In this document: piece by piece, positions 1 to 12,081 of the stretch
Position numbering within the stretch: position 1 is the stretch's first letter
How the letters are laid out: each line of letters opens with the position of its first letter
Assembly: GCA_032209605.1 (NCBI GenBank)
Contig: JASFXZ010000005.1
Location: 25,594,905-25,658,904 of the forward strand
Source: Mactromeris polynyma
Lineage: Eukaryota > Mollusca > Bivalvia > Venerida > Mactridae
DNA length: 64,000 bases
Direction: 5' to 3'
The notes under the pieces: generated by a model
The model's database searches: none
Told to the model about the DNA's origin: nothing
Seen by the model: the letters and a program-made list of their open reading frames with translations, nothing else
Position numbers and translations under genes: made by a program

Positions 1-860
1 GTCACATTGCTACTGTTTGACAAATACATTTACTTATGTTTATATTATCACCATTGAAGTGTTGTATAAGACAATAACATGATAAGTAGTGTTATTTGAA
101 TGCAGCGCTGTTAGATTTTCAGCAGTTTGTTTAGATAAACAAACAAGACAATTGTTATACAATAAATTTATTCACAATTATAAAGCATCAGCACAGAATT
201 GACAACGCTCATAATCTCACATATCATCAATACTCACATCTTCGGGCACAAAACTGCTCGCTTTTTCATCGTACAAAATGAAATATGCAGTTTTCTAATA
301 CAGGGATTACAATTAAAACATAGATACATGTATAATTACAAACTCGAAACTTAGATTCAAAACACGTTATTAAATCAAAATGTATGAAATAATATAAACA
401 TGTATGTGATGCAATCTATGTTCTTAATAATACATATAAGATGAAGAAGACAATTCTTCATGAACACAATTCAAATTGCGCTTTAAACAATCATACTTTT
501 TGTTACCATTAAAGAAATATGACTAGATTGGTGTTTTAAACTTTTGTTTTTATTTAAACACGAGTCATTAAACGACGTTACAAAATTATACAAGCAGACC
601 TTGTATTCTTTTTAATAACTCATTGCTATTTGAAATCACAACATACCATACTGCTATTTTACCTTTACCTGACAAGAAAATACTGAATAAAAAGTACGCA
701 TACGCCATACGGTTATTTCGTAACGCTCAATGATGCGATATGGTGTAATATAAAATTCACATTCCTATTTAAAACAGTTGGCCTTTGCTTAGTTGAAAGT
801 TAAACAGTCGACTGTAGTGAGTGAAGGTTAAAGTTCCTCATTCCTATATAGCAGTTGACA
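1..860. repeat. Segmental duplication, copy A, left block
   Basis: Matches 18,040-18,890: GATAAGTAGTGT, the TGTTAGATTTT and CTTCGGGCACAAAACTGCTC stretches and ATGTATGTGATGCAATCTAT are shared in order. The match reaches the start of the window, so the duplicated unit may extend further left. No gene was seen inside. Confidence 0.85.
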
Positions 861-2741
861 TTGAGTTATCTGCTGTCTACACTCAAATGCTTTTCTAATT
901 GGTCACTGTTTATATTATCATACCTTTAAAATAATAAAGAACAAAATACAGAAAAATATAAATTGACTAAATTTGTCTTTCTTCATTCATACCCATGCCA
1001 TAGGCCTTCGAAATCCAAAATTTGCACATGCTTTTGTACAAAAATGTCGATAGTGTTTTAAATAAGACAGAACATATTTTTTGATGATACTAATTATGAT
1101 TTTATACATTGCAGAGACAATAACAAATTCGGAAAGCCATCAAATACATATAGAATCATTTTTTGTTAACTGATATTAATTCATATATGTTATAGTCAAT
1201 TTTTACAAGTAAAATTTAAATTGCTAAATGTCACCAATATTCATTGTCCAATTGTATATTCCACATTCATTGAGATATACACTTCTGAGTTCACAGGTCT
1301 CACATAAATAGCAGCACTTGGTATATACTTGTCAATAAAAATTCCAGTGAAAACTTATATAACCCCATCCATATAAATACACAACTCATAATGTATATAT
1401 ACTCCAAATCAGTGCGAATATAAAATAATTTTCCAGTGTTGAAATCATTGGGTAGATTCGGCCGAGATTTCTGTACAAAGTCTTCTATCTGAAAATAAGA
1501 AATACATTTTATAAAAACTGTAAGTACAAACAAAATATTCAATGAAAAGCTTCTTACACAAATAAACAGACAGTATCAGCATTGCTAATTGAAATATTGA
1601 TTTACATATTTTCCTGAATTATGATAAAATATATGTCAACAATTGGATTCTCTTATGCTACTCTAAACAACAAAAACAACAGCTGTAATTATTATATCTC
1701 ATCGTACTGCATTATAAACTGTAGTCCATATACAAGGTATTAATGTAATTATTTAAAAAAATCAACGTATCAAATCATATTGAAACACACCCTTGCAGTG
1801 AACGTTTTTGTCCCCTCATCATTAGGCATATTCAGTATCATCATCACATCTGAGGATTCCTCATGAAGCAAAGGAACCTCAACATCAGACATAATATCAT
1901 CATACTCGAGGCCAGAAAAATCAGACTCATCAGAACCACTATCAAAAATATGTGCCACGATTAAACAATTCTAAGACAATTATTGTCATTCAAATTTGAT
2001 CGACTTTTTTAAGTTTTCTTTGTTCTGCACGATCTGAATGTAAACAATACATTTTTGCACGGATCCATGAGCAGTTAAGTTTCTATAGGCTCCAATTATT
2101 CTAATTTGCATAATAATAAGCATCTATATTGCAATCAACAATTACATAATCTTATCCAACGTGTCACACTGTATATTTGGGATTTTATTGCACCGTAATA
2201 TACACAGGAAACGATATGTGTAGACAGCTGGCTTCAGAGAAAATCTCTACACATGTGTCGTGTGTAATATGGGAAATCCCCACGTGATCGATGGATGGTC
2301 GAATTTTCACTGGTTGTTTATTTATAAAAACGACCTTGACGAGTTTATTTTACCAGAGAACTAGGAAAACCCTCTACGTCATGCGATATTTTCAATTTTG
2401 GAGAATTCGCGACATTCACTCTCACGTAGTGTAAATATTATTATTATATTATGATTCTGATCAAGTTTAAACGTAATTTATGACAAAACTTTAAATAACT
2501 GCCATACTTTTTTGTTATTTGCATCGTTTTAATAGTGATTATAGTTTATTACAAACTACTTTGTGTGATTTGATTGACATAATTAACGGTTTAATTTGCG
2601 GATTAAAAGTCAGGGTCGTAAAAGGCCAAAAAACGCGTACAGCAATCTGTACAGCAAGGGGTAAACGCGTAGACATGCGTATCTGTACGGCAAGGGGCAA
2701 AGGACAAAAAGGCGTATCTATCAGGGAATGGGTTAAATCAC
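861..2741. other. Spacer between duplication blocks, copy A
   Basis: AT-rich. The only coding-like pieces are on the minus strand at about 1,796-1,970 and 1,300-1,490 (next entry). At 2,630-2,720 a short motif containing ATCTGTAC and GCAAGGGG is repeated twice. Nothing else is recognised. Confidence 0.5.
1796..1970 (-). CDS. Candidate acidic exon of unknown gene or transposon
   Basis: An open stretch following a TTGTCTTAG acceptor-like site, ending near GCAAGG|GTGTG. It encodes an acidic peptide: DSGSDESDFSGLEYDDIMSD, then VPLLHEESSDV. The open frame starts with GTG, not ATG. Similar SDESDFSG-type acidic leaders occur in some transposase-derived proteins, so this may be a piece of a mobile element. 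No partner exon could be confirmed. Confidence 0.25.
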
Positions 2742-3130
2742 ACTCATGAATATTCTATACCTGTTTATAAGGGATAACATTTGACCCTGGAGTTGACCCC
2801 AGGATTGTCCACCAGGCACAGTACAATATTGAACATCACCCAACATACTGCCGATGATTTTAAAATGAGAGCAAGGTAAATACTAACATATTATAACTTG
2901 TTTTCAACATAAGTTTAGCCATTCTTCAGTTAACATAGGACAACAAGATTTTCAAGACTAATTTATGAATCAGTGAACCAATCAATAAATGAAATGTTCT
3001 ACCTGTAGGAGGTAAAACAGAAGATGATGTAAAAGAAAGTTACTCTTAACTATATATATCGTAGATTGTGTAACAAAATACATATACTATAAAAATATAG
3101 TCAATGAAAGACAATGTAGTAGAGCGATGT

Positions 3131-3156
3131 TCAGTTCAAATCCACACCTTCATCAT
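3131..3156 (-). pseudogene. Copy of the terminal exon
   Basis: TATTTTCAG acceptor, then DEGVDLN and TGA at 3,131-3,133, identical in sequence to 25,616-25,641. Confidence 0.8.
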
Positions 3157-3932
3157 CTGAAAATATACAAACATCAATGATAACATTAAAAACAATGGAT
3201 GATATATTGTAATGTTAGTCCATGGTAGTCTTTATATTTCAAAAGTCATTTCCAAACAATGATCCTTATTATGAATTATCTCCATTACAGCCCATCATAC
3301 TACAATACTTAATGGCAATAGATCTAATTATACTTTAATTGTACATTATTTGTATATAATTACAAGCATAAGAGTTGAAAACAAAGATCTATGTGATGGC
3401 ATTTAATACGTATAGATATAACATTCATAGAACAGGATGCTGATTTAAACTGGCATTTGTCATAGTTTATTAAAATATATCTTGCTTATACTGAAATTTG
3501 TGTGAAAAAGCATATATTTAAAAAAAGTCAAAAACATGTTATGAGAATTCAATCAATTAAAGGTTGTATGCTAACATCATTTACAGTGGAAATAAATAAA
3601 ATTGTAAATCACACAATTACACATTGAATTAGGAACAATGTCATTGTCTGATATATTGGATACATTATGTTCAATTAAAAGATCTCTGACAGATTATCAA
3701 TTGTCTATGGGAATGATGATGTATCTTTCAAATAACATAATAATACGATAAATGCGATCAGACAAATTAAAGTCACAGAATAAAATCCTCATACATGTAG
3801 AAGTAATACTGAAATGTAACAACTTGCGATGGCTGATAACTATGCACCTTTAATCCCATTCAGATATCGTAATAACATGCGTGGAAGTGCAGGACTTGAA
3901 TTAAGTTATTTTGTAATGTTTTGGGATTCATC

Positions 3933-4287
3933 TAAAAAATGCAGTCACACATTTTTCTCTCACCATGAAACAGTACCTTATTGAATGAATGTGTTGTTAA
4001 TGTAGGTATATAAAGATTAAGAAGTACTAAAACAACATTTTTTATCAAAGTGAGAATAAGTTGCTACAGGGAACTTAACAAACATAAGACAATGCCTCTC
4101 CACATATACTTCCGGGAAAACATCAGTCCGTAAAACATCTGGCATTTGAGGAGGCACAAGTGTAAATACGTAAGGGAACAGGGGTGCCGGGAATGGCCTG
4201 GCTGATCATAAGGAACACATAAGGAGAATTAATGAGGACGAACAGGGGTGATGGATGGATTTTAACGGATGACAAGTTGTTTTTAAA
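3933..4287 (-). mobile_element. Repeat insertion specific to copy A (LINE 3'-UTR-like fragment)
   Basis: Copy B reads straight from GGGATTCA into TTTTGAAATAGCA at about 26,320, whereas copy A has about 355 extra bases here. The insert matches 19,678-19,880, 22,652-22,850 and 23,497-23,590 (GAGAATAAGTTGCTACAGGG, then AAGACARTGCCT). The 19.7-kb copy lies just beyond the reverse transcriptase stop, so I infer 3'-UTR fragments of that LINE. Confidence 0.65.
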
Positions 4288-6041
4288 GTTTTGAAATAGC
4301 ACCCAATTCAAAATAATCAGAACTATCTCTGAATTACTAGTATGTCTCACAGATGTGACATTAACTGGAGTTTATGCTGTTTAATAACCAATAACCTCAA
4401 AAACGTGATATTGTCTGCATGTTAAATCTCTTCACATAAATCGTCAATGATAGCAATGGTAAGAACATGCAGATTAGAAATAAGAAACAAACCAAAACAT
4501 CTAATTATCGAGTAAAACCATCTAAAAAAATACTTATCAATGTTTAACTATCAAAACTGAAATAAACGTCATTCAATATAAAATATTCCAGGCATTAAAT
4601 GGCCAGAATCCAAAGCTTTCACATAGCAGCGCTTGTGTACTCTGGCCAAACAATTATCTTACCAAAAAGAAAAACGTATTACCATATACAACAAATGTCG
4701 AATTTAGAGAAATATGTGAACCGGTACGGGTTTTGGTATCAATTGACATAACATATTCATAGCAGGTTTATCTTCCTGTGAGACAGCCAAGCGTTCTACT
4801 ACCTTAGCAAACCGGATGGGCCTAATTTAGACTAACTGGGAAAATGATTGTCTGTGAACGAATGATTGGACAATATCATGCCACGTCTGATCCTACTATA
4901 TTCTTTTAGAGACAATACAAGGCACTGACGAAGCTCTAATTTCATTACTTTCCCCAGGGTCATAGAATTTTAAGTGGCATCCAAAAGACTGTTTTGCGTG
5001 TAAAGTATGGGTGTGCAATACTGTAAAAAAAATTATGCAGCCTACAGGTGAGCGGACAACCATGATCATATGCAATACCAGCCCAATATTTAAGTATTTA
5101 TGCACATTAAAATTGCATATCTCTAATGAACTGAGATATGTTTGGAGCTAGGAGCTGATAGTAGTATTTTAGAGTGTGTATAACTTATGTCTGCAGTTCA
5201 TAAATTGTTATACTGCACACCGTCACCGACTGACATACCAGTGTTGTAAAGAAATGACAATGCAAACAGTTTAATCAGCACGATTCAATACACAAACACT
5301 AAATTACAATTTGTCAATGGGACATCAATTGGACACCAGAGCAGACTGTAGTTCGATACCATTGAAACAAATATCAAAATACTTGACTGCCTACCTGACT
5401 AAGTAAATTGACATTGTCAATTGCACATATTAATCTTAAAAGGTTAACAAGATAATACCTGAACATACCAGCAATAAATTATGGTTGTCAGCATGTTAAA
5501 CCACATCCAAAATTGTATGCAATCAAATATTGGATCTAAAGGTGAGTATAGGGAAAACAGAAACCAGAAAACAGAAACCCCAAGTTATTATCAAATAATA
5601 TATTTGAACAGGTAGTATCACATTCCTTAGGAACTTGCAAATAGCTCATTCCTGTTAAATGCGTACGTTTATTGAGATAACAACAGATATTTTGCAGCTT
5701 CAATATTCAACCATCAAAAAGCCAATAACCAGTGACCTCGGTACTTAGGGATTACATATATGAATCCTTGATCGTTTTACAGTGTTACAGTACTTTCTAG
5801 AGTTTCAAAATTAAAGCCCCCAGAAAGGTTCCAGAAAAAATGTATTCAATATAATTTCAATAATACTAGTAATGTTGAAAAGAAGGAATTCCCCAGAACC
5901 CGGATATTTATTTTCTCAGAAAACATTTGAAAGAAGCATGCAAGCCGGTCCAATGGTTTACGTTATGAGAAATAAAATAATACAAAAAAAAACAAAGCAA
6001 GCAAACTATGTGAAAGCTTTGAACAAATAATAACTTCTTAC

Positions 6042-6092
6042 TAATAAATGTATCATTCTCGAATACATTATAGAAATACATTATCCTCCGCT
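6042..6092 (-). pseudogene. Copy of the 51-bp tail exon
   Basis: Reads ERRIMYFYNVFENDTFI between intact CTTTCAG and ATTA|GTAAG sites, phase 1-1, one residue different from the copy at 28,405-28,455. Confidence 0.8.
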
Positions 6093-7907
6093 CTGAAAGG
6101 ATATACACTTGTGTTGTGTTTTATGAGCTTTAATTTACAATAGTCATCATTTTAAATCATTTTATTTTTTCCTACGTTATAATAATGATAATAATAATCA
6201 GTGTGTTTTAAATTGCATTGTATGTACTGTATAGATGATTTTTATAAATTGATCTTGTACCAAAATAAATCTATATAGGGCTATAATCTATCACATAAAA
6301 CAAAATAAAAATAATATAAGCTCGCCAAATATCAAAGGTGACATTGCTGACAAACAATCACTTCATAATCCTAAACAGATTCAAACAGATGTATGTAATG
6401 TTAAGGAGATAATGCATTCTAAACATGCCTTTTGAACCCGATAAAAAAAAGATATATGACTGACAAGTAATGATCACATTATTTGGTTTATTGCGAACTG
6501 TTCTTTGAAGTAATGTTAGTTACCATAGTTTGCACTGAACCAAACATCTAATTGTTAAAGGTTTTGTGTTCAAAATAAAACAGGGGTCAAATTTAGGAGT
6601 AATGATAAAGATATGTAACTATGAATAAGCCAATTACTTCTACACCTAATGTGTCTGTACTGAATACCTAATGTTAAGCTCTTCAAAGCAACACCACTAG
6701 GTGGGTGCAAATTGAGGGTGTTGTTGAGAGGTTGTTGATCTTACAACAATAAACATTGATATAGTTGTGGAAGAGATGTTGCTGCTCAATGGATGGCTGT
6801 TTTGGAGAGAGGGTGGACCTAGCACTGATTTAAATAATTATGTTCTGAAATTGAAACAAAATTAAAAGACCATGTATGAAATCTTTAACTGCGTTTGAAA
6901 TTTTTGAAATTGAAAACCTTTCAAAAAAACTACAATAAATATAATATAATTTTGTCTCCATACACCAGTTATACAGAAACAAAAAACAAGTAAACTCTTT
7001 AAAAACCAAGCAATTCCTATAAACACGGATAGTTTAAAAACACCACTATCATATTTTTCTCAGAAATGTATCACATGTATTTGATAAATTCTCAAGAAAG
7101 AACTTAAACCCAAACTATTCTGAAAAAAGCTTTCATTTGTATCAAATTCATCATTACCACAAGGTTAAACATCCTCTTCTGCAAATTGTGTTGTAGAATA
7201 TATTCATTTCACATGGATAACAATTTAACTAAAGCACGCTTTTTGACTATATTGATATATTATTCAAGTTCAATATGGGCAGAAATGTGCTGAATAATGG
7301 GACATAATCCTTAAAAATATCTTCACAAGACTGGCTGAGTGATTTCCCTTATCTAGATAAATATTCACACTATTATAACCACATAGTGACCACACAGTGA
7401 CAATACAGGCTACGCTTTCACAAAACTTCTAAAACTGGAAGCTTGCTAGAGTCTAATGTTTTAACTCTTACAAAAGGAAAACCCTGCAATGAAGTGTCTC
7501 TCACCATTGATAGTGATGCAAGTACATCTAAAGCTACACTAAATTGCAATTCTCCTGATAAGTAATACAGTGAGTACCGTAACTCATAACAGGAGGTTTT
7601 GAAAATCTGAATTTGAGATGGATCTCAATTCAGACTTGGTGAAATTGGGTTCAGGAATACATGAAATAATATTTATTCTCAAATGATGTTCATTATCTGA
7701 ATAACAATAAGCAGCGAGTGATATATAGGTAAACAAGCACATTGATTAATTTATTCGGACAAATTTAAGCTAGGAAGTTACATGCGAACAGTCACACAAT
7801 TACTAAGCTTTGCAATTAATTTTACAACTTGATACTGGAGGTAAGGTGAACGTCACACATATAACGACATTAACTATCCACACATATACTTTGATATGAA
7901 ATCTTAC

Positions 7908-8010
7908 CTTCAAAGGCAATATTGGAATGTCCTACATTATTATATATATGCTCATCCTCTCTATCTTCTAACACGCAAAATAAACAGCTGTGAATACAGA
8001 TGCATTGTTG
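7908..8010 (-). pseudogene. Intact-looking copy of the tail-start exon
   Basis: Of 103 bp, with the same splice sites as 31,654-31,756. It reads QQCICIHSCLFCVLEDREDE, then HIYNNVGHSN. Eight bases differ from the functional exon; six change an amino acid, including Y to C after QQ. The Y-x-N motif survives as YNNV. Confidence 0.85.
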
Positions 8011-8430
8011 CTGAAGCAAATAAAACAACAATATTTCAGTAACATAACACTCACTGATAAAGTATTGCTATTACACATTGAACTTGGTGTGCATTTAAGA
8101 GACAGACTGTGTTATGAAGTTAACAGAAGTCTCACGTTTGCTAAAATTAAGCATGTAAGCAATGGTGACAAGTTAAATAAAGGATGTGCATTATGATCTA
8201 ACCTGCTTTATTCTAATTGTTCCATAGTTATAGTTCAAAAGCAACATATACTTATCGCACTTGTACCTTAGGTAGAGGCTAAAATATTTTACACATGTCA
8301 CTTGAGTCATCACATAAAACATATGCATAAATGGATTATGCTTGACTATGCAATGGTTTTGACCCTTGGGAGCTCAGCTTAAATACCAATTAATAGGTAA
8401 GCTTAAGCCACAGGATACTGTCACACACAC

Positions 8431-8495
8431 GAGTTATCTCCCTTTATTACTTTTAGAGTATATTATATTACAGAAGGGATAAAGGGAGAAAACTT
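8431..8495. repeat. Hairpin with GTTATCTCCCTTT motif
   Basis: GAGTTATCTCCCTTTATTAC is followed, about 20 bases later, by its imperfect reverse complement (AAGGGATAAAGGGAGAAAAC). The duplicate at 32,191-32,256 has the same hairpin. This motif is, from memory, widespread in molluscan genomes. Confidence 0.7.
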
Positions 8496-8651
8496 ATGAA
8501 AATATCATGTGGGTAACTCCTGGTGGTTTCTTTACCAACACAGACTTGTGCATGCTAATTAATAATGTAAACATTATCCACAAAACGGTTTGCATCGGAT
8601 TTAAAAGTACAATTACATATTAGACATTGAAATCAAACTCTATAAACCAAC

Positions 8652-8787
8652 CTCATTTTGCACCATCCACACTCGTTCCTTCCTCAATTCTGCTACAGTA
8701 CTGAATATATCAACTGTATTATTCATTTTGATATGTTGTAGAAGTCTATTTAGCACCACAAATGTCCCTGATCTACCAACACCTGCA
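8652..8787 (-). pseudogene. Intact-looking copy of the P-loop exon
   Basis: Of 136 bp with acceptor TTATTTCAG and donor GAG|GTTGG, both identical in kind to 32,413-32,548. It encodes [20 protein letters not shown], with D changed to N in the usually conserved LDRLL. Open and phase-compatible with the functional donor at 32,919, so it could act as an alternative exon. Confidence 0.85.
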
Positions 8788-9478
8788 CTGAAATAAAAAG
8801 CATCATTTTAAATCTTTAAAATACATTTTGTGACGATTTCAACATATTAATGTTTAGTTTCTATAAATCTGGAATTTTCAGCATGTGCCGTTATTTTCCT
8901 AATTTTTGAGAATGGACTAGCTCGAAAATTATGCTAAGTCGGGGTGAATAAAATCTATTCGAACTGTTAGTGATTTACTGTAAAATGTCAATATTATCTT
9001 CTACGAAAAACTGAATCCACAACTGATATGGCATCCACTTACTATAATAATGGCGTTGAGTGTTATGCATTAACAGTAAATTCATCACCCTACTCTGTAT
9101 ATAAGAGGGAGTATATACCATATATACCAAGTTATTTAAGTTCCATTATGATGAAGCTTTATGCTTATCTGAGCCAGTACCAGTGTCGTGTGTGGAGGTG
9201 TGGTCAACATCTTTCCAGAGATTGAACACACAATCTTTGAGTCAAGGAGCCAATACCTTATTCACTACACTATAACCCCCCTCACCATGCTTTGGTGTAG
9301 TATCTCTATGACATTATGTCCTTACAGCAGCTTGGGAGTGTTTAACAACAAGGATGAATAATGTTAATGGATGGAATACATCACAGATCAAGTCAAGAAA
9401 GACTGTAATAAAAGCCGAAAGGGGTAAAGAACTTGAATATTATATCACGTGAAGAACTACACACGGGGAAAGGGGAAC

Positions 9479-9562
9479 ATACATCTAAAACATAAATAGA
9501 AATAGTATACATCGATTTACATACATCTAAAACATAAATAGAAATAGTATACATCGATTTAC
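9479..9562. repeat. Exact 42-bp tandem duplication
   Basis: Two identical 42-bp units, 9,479-9,520 and 9,521-9,562, beginning ATACATCTAAAACATAAATA. The homologous place in copy B (about 32,760-32,805) has a single unit, so the doubling happened after the segmental duplication. It lies within a fragment of the LINE 3'-UTR-like family (9,375-9,580). Confidence 0.9.
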
Positions 9563-9675
9563 AGCCTTGGAACTGTCAGTAAACATACTGGTTAAAAACA
9601 ATATTATATCAAGTAAATGCTTCTAGAGAATACTATCTTAGGATGGAATAAACAATACCGTACATCAACACTGAC

Positions 9676-9824
9676 CTGCAATTAACACTCATTGGGCCCG
9701 CTTCTTTGATCAATTGTTCACAAACTAATCTCACAAACCGTACAAGAACTTGTTCTTTCTTTGGTACGCCAACATCTGACCACGATGTAAAATGGAAATG
9801 TCGTATTTGTCGTAATTGTTTACC
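9676..9824 (-). pseudogene. Degenerate copy of the WPD/catalytic-Cys exon
   Basis: The frame is open and still 149 bp, but the acceptor reads TTTCG instead of TTTCAG because a single A is missing, so no AG stands at the exon edge. The WPD loop reads WSDVGVP, keeping the acid Asp. The signature reads VNC instead of VHC, keeping the Cys. The donor TGCAG|GTCAG is intact. Confidence 0.92.
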
Positions 9825-10398
9825 CGAAATGTTTCAGAACTGGAATATCTAAGACTGAAAAGTCAGTTCATATCACTGTACAAACGATGTTATCTAAAAG
9901 CATTTGTCAAAATACTGTACACATTACAGTTAATCGACCACCGTAAAGTTACACAAACATGGATTCTAAAATTAGAATGATAGTTCTAATGAAAGGTTAA
10001 ACGTTTTTGACACCTGACTGGTCACTACTTGTATAGTTGGCACCATACCTATCAAAGGGAATAATTACAATACTAATCGTCAGAGTTTCATGAACACAGC
10101 AATGTTTTCAAACTGAAACATACATTATTATTGTTATAATGTTAATGAAGCAAACAAAAGAAAACCCTATAACAAGGGACCCTCGCAAACGGGTATTATT
10201 GAGGTGGTGTTAATATTGAGGTTGAATAAATAGCAAAATAGTCCAAATGGACTAATGAATTATGTTCTTAAATTTGAGGTGGTCATTAAATTAGGTTTTA
10301 CTGTATATTTCTCTCATAGTGGTGCCTGTGTCTAAAGATGCTTTGATAACTCATTTAGTCCAAACAAATTATTTTGAACACTAGTTTATCTTACATAC

Positions 10399-10524
10399 CA
10401 AAGTAACTCTAAATTCAGTAACAATCAGTCCAATCAGGAAACAATGTTTCATTCAGGGTTGCAACTTGTAAATTGCCATAAAATTCAGCATTAGATCCAG
10501 ATGGTCAATATTTATCACACTTTC
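10399..10524 (-). pseudogene. Broken copy of the KCDKYWP exon
   Basis: Compared with 33,608-33,730 this copy lacks one base in the GAAAAG run at its 5' end, has TGA in place of the TGG of YWP, and carries four extra bases after the GATTGG codons. The length of 126 bp equals 123 minus 1 plus 4. It cannot encode a PTP segment in any splice phase. Confidence 0.92.
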
Positions 10525-10560
10525 CTGACAATAAAAAACAAACCAATATATAATCAAGAT

Positions 10561-11199
10561 TTACATCTAGATAGTGCACACAGGCGACATTATTCTTTAT
10601 TGAATAACATTATATAATTTGTCCAACCTATACAGGCATTGTTTCTGCCTCTGTTTCTATTTTTATCATAGTATCTTTAAAGTACGATTTCTGGAATTTG
10701 TAGAAATATGTGTTGCAGGATTTTAAGATTTGAGAAATAATCCTGATATTCTAATGTCCAACCCTTTTTGTCATGTTCATCTCCACACAAAATATTGTGG
10801 TTTATGTACACAAACATAACTATACCTAAACTTGATGACTAAAATGACGTTCATTCACACTAAATAACATTACAAATAAGGGGACGGACATTACAGGTAA
10901 CGTTTCATGTTTTTAGGGGTAAATACTTCCCCTGTAAACCCGCAAAAACTGCAAACATGGACATGGATAATGACCACATGTAAATGTATTGCAAAATAAT
11001 TGGTTCGAAATGTATTTTATATAAAGGACATTCTAATATAAAATGTAATTCGTCTTCTGAAACATAACATAGCTGACATTTTCTTTCTGATCGTGGTATA
11101 GCATTTAAGGTTTATTCCATGTTCCCGTTTCAATTTCCAGTCTATGGCTTGATACTCTTAATCTAGTCAAACCAAATCTATATTAAGTAATATTGATTT
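10561..11199. other. Non-coding stretch between the duplication edge and a LINE remnant
   Basis: AT-rich DNA without a recognisable exon or strong repeat. Part of it may be decayed 5' sequence of the LINE that follows. Confidence 0.4.
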
Positions 11200-12081
11200 T
11201 GTGAAGATATGGTTTAAAGTCAAAGTATCATATAACATATATCACCAACACAAGGAAATTATTCTACAATTCTTACATATTATCTTCAATGGACTATTGT
11301 TGCCCTATATGGTGTCGAGGGCTTGTAGCAAACAACAAGAAAATATCCATAATACAGAAAGAAGCAGCAAAAATTATTCTACATAGACCACAAATAACAC
11401 CATCACGACCCTTATTCATTGAATTAGGGTGACTATCATTTGAAAATAGACGTTAATTTTTCTCAGCAACTATAGTGCATAAATTCTCACATGATAAAAT
11501 GCCCACTTACTTTCATTATATAATTGCTTTCACCCACAATTCTACATACTCATTAAGATCCACCACCAACAATGACATAGCACCCTTTTCCTTTAAATCA
11601 AATTATGGTAAACAAACATTCTCTTTTTATGCTCGTGAGGTATGGAATTCAATTCCTGTAAATATACGTTGTCTGTCTGATACAGAAACATTTATTATTA
11701 TAGGAAATACTTTATGCTTAAACAATGATGTCAATAATATTTCATTATTGTATGTATGTGTCTTATGTGAGGTGTCTGTTGTTGTTGTTGTTTTATTTCA
11801 ATTTTATTTTCAGATCATCTTAACTTTTGTAGGTTTTAATAGTCTCATTTACATCCTGATGTTAAAACATGATGTGCAAGTACAATGTATTTGTGTGCGT
11901 GTGTGAATGCGCGTTTGATTGTGTGGATGTGCGTGCGTGTGCGTGTGCGTGTGTGAATTCTTGTTTGTTTGTGCGTGTTTATATTGTTAATAGAAGGCCA
12001 TATTGGAAAAAAGATGTACAATTTATTGTTAACCTTAACTATGTAACCTTCTGAAAATAAAGAATTTATTATTATTATTAT
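11200..12081 (+). mobile_element. Decayed non-LTR retrotransposon, 3' part
   Basis: Across frames one reads SSMDYCCPIWC, then QKEAAKIILHRPQITPSRPL, LSFENR, and STYSLRSTTN, NYGKQTFSFYAREVWNSIPV. This is the usual C-terminal region of LINE reverse transcriptase polyproteins, here with internal stops. The 3' end is ATAAAGAATTTATTATTATT, a (TTA)n-type tail. A GT-rich run lies at 11,900-11,985. The sequence differs from the LINE at 19.4-21.6 kb, so it belongs to another family. Confidence 0.85.

Larger units (their letters stand above)
3131..10524 (-). pseudogene. Partial tandem copy of the receptor phosphatase 3' end
   Basis: Six exons matching those at 25.6-33.7 kb, in the same order and orientation, with homologous introns. 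The two upstream exons are disabled: the YWP exon by frameshifts and a nonsense codon, the WPD exon by a lost acceptor. The catalytic motifs read WSD and VNC instead of WPD and VHC. The four downstream exons are open with good splice sites. The KNRF and TQGP exons and everything before them are missing, so no stand-alone phosphatase could be made. No promoter was identified. Confidence 0.9.
2742..10560. repeat. Segmental duplication, copy A, right block
   Basis: Extended nucleotide match with 25,067-33,770 across exons and introns, for example the shared ACTCATGAAT start, the shared GGTAGTCTTTATATTTC-like stretch and matching splice-site surroundings. The right edge falls in ATCAAGAT at about 10,550-10,560, immediately inside the intron after the YWP exon. 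Confidence 0.9.

Noticed and set aside
2519..2749. Plus-strand open frame of 76 codons with repeated ICTARGK
   Set aside because: It arises from a twice-repeated nucleotide motif, is very basic and repetitive, and has no start context or splice support.
3131..10524. Copy A as a true second catalytic (D2) domain of the receptor
   Set aside because: D2 domains are complete PTP folds in the same transcript. Here introns are homologous at the nucleotide level, the KNRF and TQGP exons are absent, and copy B already ends with a stop exon. A recent partial gene duplication explains it.
11475..11906. 143-codon plus-strand frame as a host gene
   Set aside because: Its sequence (NYGKQTFSFYAREVWNSIPV) is the C-terminal part of a LINE polyprotein, with stops just upstream.
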